DNA of 64,000 nt. Origin: Aquamicrobium sp. (GTDB lineage: Bacteria; Pseudomonadota; Alphaproteobacteria; Rhizobiales; Rhizobiaceae). How positions within the stretch are numbered: position 1 is the stretch's first letter; each line of letters begins with the position of its first letter. A model generated the notes under the pieces. It was given only the letters and a program-made list of their open reading frames with translations. It searched no databases and was not told the DNA's origin. Shown here piece by piece: positions 58,435-64,000 of this stretch. The DNA is taken from NCBI RefSeq assembly GCF_023954335.1, contig NZ_JAMLIE010000002.1, positions 620,001 through 684,000 on the forward strand, given 5' to 3'. A program made the translations under genes and the position numbers.

Positions 58435-59130
58435 ATGGCACAGACAGGCAGCGCCCAGCGCGAACCTTCGATGGAGGAAATTCTGGCGTCCATTCGCCGG
58501 ATCATCGAAGACAGCGACACCGCGCGCAAGCCGCTGGACGAGCCGGAGCTGCCGCAGGTCTCGCCGCTGGGCGAGGCGGAAGCCGCACCCGACGAACCGG
58601 AGCGCGAGGTCGAGGTGTTCGAGGCCGAGCTGCGCGAGCCGCAGCCCGTGTCCATGCCGTCGGCCGGCTTTACCGGCTGGCCGGAGCGGGACCTTTCCGA
58701 AGCCGCGGACGAGGACGGCGAGGCCGGCCGCGCCGTCGACAGGCAGGTCGTCCACCCGCTGCGGGCGGTGAGCGAAGCCGCCCAGCCGCACCTTTCCCCC
58801 GTTCAGCCGGCGGCAGATTTCGACCCCTCGGCCGAAGAGGAAGACGAGCCGGCCCCGGCGGTTTTCGCCGCGGCAGCGGACGCTCCTTCGGCGGAGACGC
58901 ATGCGGGCGAGGGCAGGACCATGCTGATGTCGGACCAGACCGGCCGGCAGGTGGCCGCCGCCTTCGGCGAGCTTTCCGAGGTGTTCGCAGCCAGGCGCCG
59001 CCGCTCGTTCGACGAGATGGCGGAGGAGATGCTGCGGCCGATGCTGCAGGACTGGCTCGACAACAATCTGCCGACGCTGGTCGAGCGGCTGGTGCGCGAG
59101 GAGATCGAGCGCGTCGCGCGCGGCGGCTGA
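58435..59130 (+). CDS. popZ: Polar organizing protein PopZ (DUF2497)
   Basis: A 231-aa scaffold that assembles at cell poles and anchors ParB/chromosome origins and polar regulators. The N-terminal motif SMEEILASIRRIIED (residues 12-26) is diagnostic. A long Pro/Glu-rich disordered middle follows. The C-terminal oligomerisation helices (about 178-228) contain EEMLRPMLQDWLDNNLP and RLVREEIERVA. valS downstream is also the neighbour in Caulobacter. It is flanked by tolC, 154 bp upstream. Confidence 0.92.
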   Translation: MAQTGSAQREPSMEEILASIRRIIEDSDTARKPLDEPELPQVSPLGEAEAAPDEPEREVEVFEAELREPQPVSMPSAGFTGWPERDLSEAADEDGEAGRAVDRQVVHPLRAVSEAAQPHLSPVQPAADFDPSAEEEDEPAPAVFAAAADAPSAETHAGEGRTMLMSDQTGRQVAAAFGELSEVFAARRRRSFDEMAEEMLRPMLQDWLDNNLPTLVERLVREEIERVARGG

Positions 59131-59193
59131 CCGCCGGCCCGGAAAAGCCTTCACGCTTTCCATGCGCTGCCTGCCCGGCTCGCGCCCCGACAT

Positions 59194-59219
59194 CGCCGCC
59201 CTTCCGGGGCGGCGTTTTT
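59194..59219 (+). terminator. Intrinsic terminator after popZ
   Basis: CGCCGCCC (59194-59201) and GGGCGGCG (59207-59214) form an 8-bp stem with a 5-nt loop, followed by T5. It separates popZ from valS. Confidence 0.88.
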
Positions 59220-59312
59220 CGTCTGGCCGGCGGCCGGGTGGCCCCCATGGTTGACTTGGCCCGGCCCTTCCGGTTTACACCCGGACAGATACCCCGAACC
59301 CCGGATTTCCCC

Positions 59313-62096
59313 ATGCTCGACAAGACCTATGACGCCAAGGCCGTCGAACCCAGGATCGCCAAGGCCTGGGAGGAGACGAACGCATTCGCGGCCGGAGCCG
59401 GTTCGCAGCCGGGGGCCGAGAGCTTCGCCATCGTCATCCCGCCGCCCAACGTCACCGGCTCGCTGCATATGGGCCACGCGCTCAACAACACGCTCCAGGA
59501 CATCATGGTGCGGTTCGAGCGCATGCGTGGCAGGAATGTCCTGTGGCAGCCGGGCATGGATCATGCCGGCATCGCCACCCAGATGGTTGTCGAGCGGCGG
59601 CTCGCCGAGAGGCAGATCCATCGCCGCGACCTGACGCGCGAGGAGTTCATCGACAAGGTCTGGGAGTGGAAGGCCGAATCCGGCGGCATGATCTTCAACC
59701 AGCTGAAGCGGCTCGGCGCGTCCTGCGACTGGTCGCGCGAGCGTTTCACCATGGACGAGGGGCTGTCGCAGGCCGTGCTCGAGGTGTTCGTCACGCTCTA
59801 CAAGGAAGGGCTGATCTACAAGGACAAGCGGCTGGTCAACTGGGACCCGAAGCTGCTCACCGCGATCTCCGACCTCGAGGTCGAGCAGGTCGAGCTCGAC
59901 GGCAATCTCTGGCACTTCCGCTACCCCGTTGAGGGCAAGAGCTACGATCCGCTCGATCCGTCGAGCTACATCACCGTCGCCACGACGCGGCCGGAGACGA
60001 TGCTGGGCGACACCGGCGTCGCCGTCCACCCGGACGACGAGCGCTATGCCGGCCTCGTCGGCAAGCATGCGGTGCTGCCGATCGTCGGCCGGCGCATCGC
60101 CATCGTCGCGGACGAGTATTCCGACCCCGAGAAGGGCACCGGCGCGGTCAAGATCACCCCGGCGCACGACTTCAACGATTTCGAGGTCGGCAAGCGCCAT
60201 GGCCTCGCGCTGGTCAACGTGCTGAACATCGACGCAACGATAAACATCAAGGATAACGACGACTTCCTCGACGGCGTTGAGAAAACGAGTCAGCGCGAGG
60301 CGGTGTGGGAGCGGCTGCACGGCCTCGACCGCTTCGAGGCGCGCAAGCTCGTCGTCCAGCTCATGGAGGAAGGCGGCTTCTTGGAGAAGATCGAGCCGCA
60401 CCGCCACATGGTGCCGCATGGCGACCGCGGCGGCGTGCCGATCGAGCCGTTCCTGACCTACCAGTGGTATGTCGACGCCGCGACGCTGGCCAAGCCCGCC
60501 ATCGCCGCCGTGCGCGAGGGCCGCACCAATTTCGTGCCGAAGAACTGGGAAAAGACCTATTTCGAGTGGATGGAGAACATCCAGCCCTGGTGCGTGTCGC
60601 GCCAGCTGTGGTGGGGCCACCAGATCCCGGCCTGGTACGGGCCGGACGGTCATGTCTTCGTCGCCAAGACCGAGAAGGAGGCGCTCGACGACGCGGTCGA
60701 ATACTACCTCGCGCTCGAAGGACCGTGGAAGGCGTGGGTCGAGGAGAAGCTTGAGAATTTCGAGCCGGGCGACATCCTGACCCGCGACGAGGACGTGCTC
60801 GACACCTGGTTCTCCTCGGCGCTGTGGCCGTTCTCGACGCTCGGCTGGCCGGAGAAGACGAAGGAGCTGGAGACCTATTACCAGACCGACGTTCTCGTCA
60901 CAGGCTTCGACATCATCTTCTTCTGGGTCGCCCGGATGATGATGATGGGCCTGCACTTCATGAAGGAGGAGCCGTTCCACACGGTCTATGTCCATGCGCT
61001 GGTGCGCGACAAGCACGGCGCCAAGATGTCGAAGTCCAAGGGCAACGTCATCGACCCCTTGGAGCTGATCGACGAGTACGGCGCGGACGCGCTGCGCTTC
61101 ACGCTCGCCATCATGGCGGCGCAGGGGCGCGACGTGAAGCTCGATCCGGCGCGCGTCGCCGGCTACCGCAATTTCGGCACCAAGCTGTGGAACGCCACCC
61201 GCTTCGCCGAGATGAACGGCGTGAAGCGCGATCCGGCGTTCCGTCCCGAGGACGCCAAGCTGACCGTCAACCGCTGGGCGCTGACGGAGCTGACCCGCGC
61301 GACGGCGGAGATCACCGCCGGCATCACCGGCTTCCGCTTCAACGAGGCTTCCGCCGCGGCCTATCGCTTCGTCTGGAACCTCGTCTGCGACTGGTATGTC
61401 GAGCTGCTGAAGCCGGTCTTCGCCGGCGACGACGAGGCGGCCAAGGCCGAGAGCCGGGCTGCGATGGCCCATGTTCTCGATGAGATCTTCAAGCTGCTGC
61501 ACCCGATGATGCCGTTCATGACGGAGGAGCTGTGGGCGCAGACGGCGGGCGAGGGCGCGCCGCGCGAGACGCTGCTGTGCCATGCCGCCTGGCCGACGCC
61601 GGATTTCGAGGATTCGGAGGCGGCAGCCGAGATCAACTGGTTGGTCGACCTCGTCTCCGGCATCCGCTCGGTGCGCTCGGAGATGAACGTGCCGCCTTCG
61701 GCCACCGCGCCGCTGGTGCTGGTGGGCGCCAATTCGGCGACGCGCGAGCGCGCAGCGCGCCACGACCCGGCGATCCGCCGGCTGGCGCGCATCAGCGAGG
61801 TCGGCTTCGCCGAGGCCGCGCCGAAAGGCTCGGCCCAGATCGTCGCCGGCGAGGCCACGGCCTGCCTGCCGCTCGGCGACCTGATCGACCTGAAGGCGGA
61901 AGCCGCGCGGCTCGAGAAGGAGCTGGCGAAGAACGCCGACGAGGTCGCCCGCATCGAGAAGAAGCTCGGCAACCCGCAATTCGTCGCCAAGGCCGCGCCC
62001 GAGGTGGTGGAGAGCGAGCGCGAGAAGCTCGACGAGCTTCGCGAAGCGCGCGCGAGGCTCGGCGAGGCCCTTGCGCGGCTGCGCGAAGCCGGCTGA
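59313..62096 (+). CDS. valS: Valyl-tRNA synthetase
   Basis: A 927-aa class I synthetase that charges tRNA-Val and edits threonine. The HIGH signature is PPPNVTGSLHMGHALNN (about residues 44-60) and the KMSKS loop is GAKMSKSKGN (about 568-577). The CP1 editing domain lies between them (with TTRPETMLGDT near 226), and a C-terminal coiled-coil is at about 850-927. The ATG at 59313 begins MLDKTYDAK, the usual N-terminus; the in-frame extension to 59238 is rejected. The length is standard for the bacterial type. Confidence 0.97.
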   Translation: MLDKTYDAKAVEPRIAKAWEETNAFAAGAGSQPGAESFAIVIPPPNVTGSLHMGHALNNTLQDIMVRFERMRGRNVLWQPGMDHAGIATQMVVERRLAERQIHRRDLTREEFIDKVWEWKAESGGMIFNQLKRLGASCDWSRERFTMDEGLSQAVLEVFVTLYKEGLIYKDKRLVNWDPKLLTAISDLEVEQVELDGNLWHFRYPVEGKSYDPLDPSSYITVATTRPETMLGDTGVAVHPDDERYAGLVGKHAVLPIVGRRIAIVADEYSDPEKGTGAVKITPAHDFNDFEVGKRHGLALVNVLNIDATINIKDNDDFLDGVEKTSQREAVWERLHGLDRFEARKLVVQLMEEGGFLEKIEPHRHMVPHGDRGGVPIEPFLTYQWYVDAATLAKPAIAAVREGRTNFVPKNWEKTYFEWMENIQPWCVSRQLWWGHQIPAWYGPDGHVFVAKTEKEALDDAVEYYLALEGPWKAWVEEKLENFEPGDILTRDEDVLDTWFSSALWPFSTLGWPEKTKELETYYQTDVLVTGFDIIFFWVARMMMMGLHFMKEEPFHTVYVHALVRDKHGAKMSKSKGNVIDPLELIDEYGADALRFTLAIMAAQGRDVKLDPARVAGYRNFGTKLWNATRFAEMNGVKRDPAFRPEDAKLTVNRWALTELTRATAEITAGITGFRFNEASAAAYRFVWNLVCDWYVELLKPVFAGDDEAAKAESRAAMAHVLDEIFKLLHPMMPFMTEELWAQTAGEGAPRETLLCHAAWPTPDFEDSEAAAEINWLVDLVSGIRSVRSEMNVPPSATAPLVLVGANSATRERAARHDPAIRRLARISEVGFAEAAPKGSAQIVAGEATACLPLGDLIDLKAEAARLEKELAKNADEVARIEKKLGNPQFVAKAAPEVVESEREKLDELREARARLGEALARLREAG

Positions 62097-62113
62097 CAAT
62101 CGACTGAGCCAAC

Positions 62114-62137
62114 AGGCGGGCGCTGACAGGCCCGCCT
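62114..62137 (+). terminator. Hairpin after valS
   Basis: AGGCGGGC (62114-62121) pairs with GCCCGCCT (62130-62137) around an 8-nt loop, 18 bp after the stop codon. There is no T run; termination may need Rho. Confidence 0.55.
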
Positions 62138-62193
62138 CTAGCCGCTAAACAGCTATTTCAAACATTGGAAAAGCCAAAAGGTCTGGAAACGCC

Positions 62194-64000
62194 ATGCCCC
62201 CCTATCGCTCCCGCACGACGACCCACGGACGCAACATGGCGGGCGCGCGCGGCCTGTGGCGCGCCACCGGCATGAAGGACGGCGATTTCGGCAAGCCGAT
62301 CATCGCCGTCGTCAACTCCTTCACCCAGTTCGTGCCGGGCCATGTGCACCTCAAGGACCTCGGCCAGCTCGTGGCGCGCGAGATCGAGGCGGCGGGCGGC
62401 GTCGCCAAGGAGTTCAACACCATCGCCGTCGACGACGGCATCGCCATGGGCCACGACGGCATGCTCTATTCGCTGCCGTCGCGCGAGATCATCGCCGACA
62501 GCGTCGAGTACATGGTCAACGCCCATTGCGCCGACGCCATGGTCTGCATCTCCAATTGCGACAAGATCACGCCCGGCATGCTCAACGCGGCGATGCGGCT
62601 CAACATCCCGGCCGTCTTCGTCTCCGGCGGGCCGATGGAGGCGGGTAAGGTCGTCCTTCACGGCAAGACGCACGCGCTCGACCTCGTCGACGCGATGGTC
62701 GCGGCGGCCGACGACGCCGTCTCCGACGACGACGTCAAGGTGATCGAGCGCTCGGCCTGCCCGACCTGCGGCTCGTGCTCTGGCATGTTCACCGCCAATT
62801 CGATGAACTGTCTGACCGAGGCGCTCGGCCTGTCGCTGCCCGGCAACGGCTCGACGCTGGCGACCCATGCCGACCGCAAGCGGCTGTTCGTCGAGGCGGG
62901 ACATCTCATCGTCGACCTCGCCCAGCGCTACTACGAGCAGGACGACGACAGCGTGCTGCCGCGCAACGTCGCCAACCGCAAGGCGTTCGAGAATGCCATG
63001 TCGCTCGACGTCGCCATGGGCGGCTCGACCAACACGGTGCTGCACATCCTCGCGGCCGCCTATGAGGGCGGCATCGACTTCACCATGGACCACATCGACG
63101 CGCTGTCGCGCCGGGTGCCGTGCCTGTCCAAGGTCGCCCCGGCCAAGAACGACGTCCACATGGAGGACGTCCACCGCGCAGGCGGCATCATGCGCATCCT
63201 CGGCGAGCTCGACCGCGGCGGCCTGATCCACCGCGACACGCCGACCGTCCACGCCGCGACGCTCGGCGAGGCCATCGACCGCTGGGACATCACCCGCACC
63301 AACAGCGAGAGCGTGCGCGAGTTCTTCCGCGCCGCGCCCGGCGGCATTCCCACGCAGACCGCGTTCAGCCAGGCGGCCCGCTGGGACGATCTCGACACCG
63401 ACGGCCAGAACGGCGTGATCCGCTCGGTCGAGCACCCGTTCTCCAAGGATGGCGGCCTCGCCGTGCTCAAGGGCAACATCGCGCTCGACGGCTGCGTGGT
63501 GAAGACGGCCGGCGTCGATGAATCGATCCTGAAATTCTCCGGCCCGGCCGTGGTGTTCGAAAGCCAGGACGCGGCGGTGAAGGGCATCCTCGGCAACGAG
63601 GTCAAGGCGGGCGACGTGGTCGTCATCCGCTACGAGGGGCCGAAGGGCGGCCCCGGCATGCAGGAAATGCTCTATCCGACGAGCTACCTGAAGTCAAAAG
63701 GGCTGGGCAAGGCCTGCGCGCTGCTGACCGACGGGCGTTTCTCGGGCGGCACGTCGGGCCTTTCCATCGGCCATGCCTCGCCGGAGGCGGCGCAGGGCGG
63801 GGCCATCGGCCTCGTGCGCAACGGCGACATCATCGACATCGACATTCCCGGCCGCACGATCTCCCTGCGCATCTCCGACGCCGAGCTGGCGACGCGCCGC
63901 ACTGAACAGGACAGGCTGGGCTGGAAGCCGGCGGCCCCACGCAAGCGCAACGTCACCACCGCGCTCAAGGCCTATGCCGCCTTCGCCACCAGCGCCGACA
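62194..64000 (+). CDS. ilvD: Dihydroxy-acid dehydratase, 3' end cut by the window
   Basis: 602 codons are present without a stop, and the usual length is about 612, so only a few residues are missing. The enzyme dehydrates 2,3-dihydroxyisovalerate and its homologue in valine and isoleucine synthesis. Cluster cysteines appear in CISNCDKITPGM (about residue 118) and CPTCGSCSGMF (about 189), the pattern of the 4Fe-4S type. PTSYLKSKG and DGRFSGGTSG near the C-terminus are conserved. The ATG at 62194 begins MPPYRSRTTTHGRNMAGAR, the family N-terminus. Confidence 0.96.
   Translation, partial: MPPYRSRTTTHGRNMAGARGLWRATGMKDGDFGKPIIAVVNSFTQFVPGHVHLKDLGQLVAREIEAAGGVAKEFNTIAVDDGIAMGHDGMLYSLPSREIIADSVEYMVNAHCADAMVCISNCDKITPGMLNAAMRLNIPAVFVSGGPMEAGKVVLHGKTHALDLVDAMVAAADDAVSDDDVKVIERSACPTCGSCSGMFTANSMNCLTEALGLSLPGNGSTLATHADRKRLFVEAGHLIVDLAQRYYEQDDDSVLPRNVANRKAFENAMSLDVAMGGSTNTVLHILAAAYEGGIDFTMDHIDALSRRVPCLSKVAPAKNDVHMEDVHRAGGIMRILGELDRGGLIHRDTPTVHAATLGEAIDRWDITRTNSESVREFFRAAPGGIPTQTAFSQAARWDDLDTDGQNGVIRSVEHPFSKDGGLAVLKGNIALDGCVVKTAGVDESILKFSGPAVVFESQDAAVKGILGNEVKAGDVVVIRYEGPKGGPGMQEMLYPTSYLKSKGLGKACALLTDGRFSGGTSGLSIGHASPEAAQGGAIGLVRNGDIIDIDIPGRTISLRISDAELATRRTEQDRLGWKPAAPRKRNVTTALKAYAAFATSAD

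Noticed and set aside
59151..62099. About 982-codon frame opposite valS
   Set aside because: Shadow of valS with the same low-information composition.

Overview
The window is GC-rich, densely coded bacterial chromosome that reads as an alphaproteobacterium of the order Hyphomicrobiales (Rhizobiales), most like Phyllobacteriaceae/Mesorhizobium relatives. This placement is inferred from gene content and order, not from a database search. The supports are pcm-tolC-popZ-valS in a row, a VtlR/LsrB-type LysR gene beside trxB with an AbcR-like small RNA behind it, the carA-yqeY-nptA-dnaG-rpoD neighbourhood, promoters of the TTGNNN-N17-CTATAT kind, and dispersed palindromic intergenic repeats. Nearly all genes are intact core genes. 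I see no prophage, transposase gene, CRISPR array or rRNA operon.

Layout. 0.2-7.2 kb: a DEAD-box RNA helicase, an MFS transporter, a tightly overlapped operon (cysteine synthase, alanyl-tRNA editing protein, mercaptopyruvate sulfurtransferase, GNAT acetyltransferase) and a small OmpA-type protein. 7.3-16.7 kb, mostly minus strand: an Lrp regulator, a YbdG-like mechanosensitive channel, cobT, a tandem MaoC hydratase pair, ychF, an ExoD-family protein, pth and rplY, and a fosmidomycin-resistance-type MFS pump facing an AraC regulator. 17.9-24.7 kb: an ABC-F ATPase, Lrp/trxB divergent pair, vtlR/lsrB-type regulator, an AbcR-like sRNA and a strongly diverged EF-G paralogue. 24.9-30.5 kb: GGDEF-EAL and EAL proteins on either side of aspartate aminotransferase, a lytic transglycosylase lipoprotein and small proteins. 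30.5-42.1 kb: carB and carA, separated by about 6.5 kb of accessory DNA with cytochrome b561/MarR, a TetR-acyl-CoA ligase-enoyl-CoA hydratase operon, a zinc peptidase and most of the repeats. 42.3-49.2 kb: yqeY, a Na/Pi cotransporter, dnaG and rpoD. 49.3-54.6 kb: two acetyltransferases, a GST, a HlyU-family protein, a HSDL2-like SDR and a proline-rich OmpA protein. 54.8-64 kb: tRNA-Cys, tRNA-Asn, tRNA-Lys, pcm, tolC, popZ, valS and ilvD, which runs off the end.

Functionally the window covers translation and its quality control (ychF, pth, rplY, AlaX, valS, EF-G-like, ABC-F), replication and transcription initiation (dnaG, rpoD), pyrimidine/arginine precursor supply (carA, carB), branched-chain amino acid and cysteine metabolism, thiol redox control (trxB), envelope functions (tolC, OmpA proteins, lytic transglycosylase, MscM), polarity (popZ) and c-di-GMP turnover.

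The most unusual signals are: (1) 13 perfect plus 1 imperfect copies of a 9-bp unit between a probable promoter/operator and the start of the TetR gene at 36.4-36.6 kb, each unit junction able to form a C(UUCG)G hairpin in RNA; (2) an AbcR/ar15-like sRNA with a clean promoter and terminator behind the LysR gene; (3) three families of dispersed palindromic repeats, one with perfect 15-bp terminal inverted repeats; (4) an EF-G paralogue that has lost the usual catalytic histidine context.
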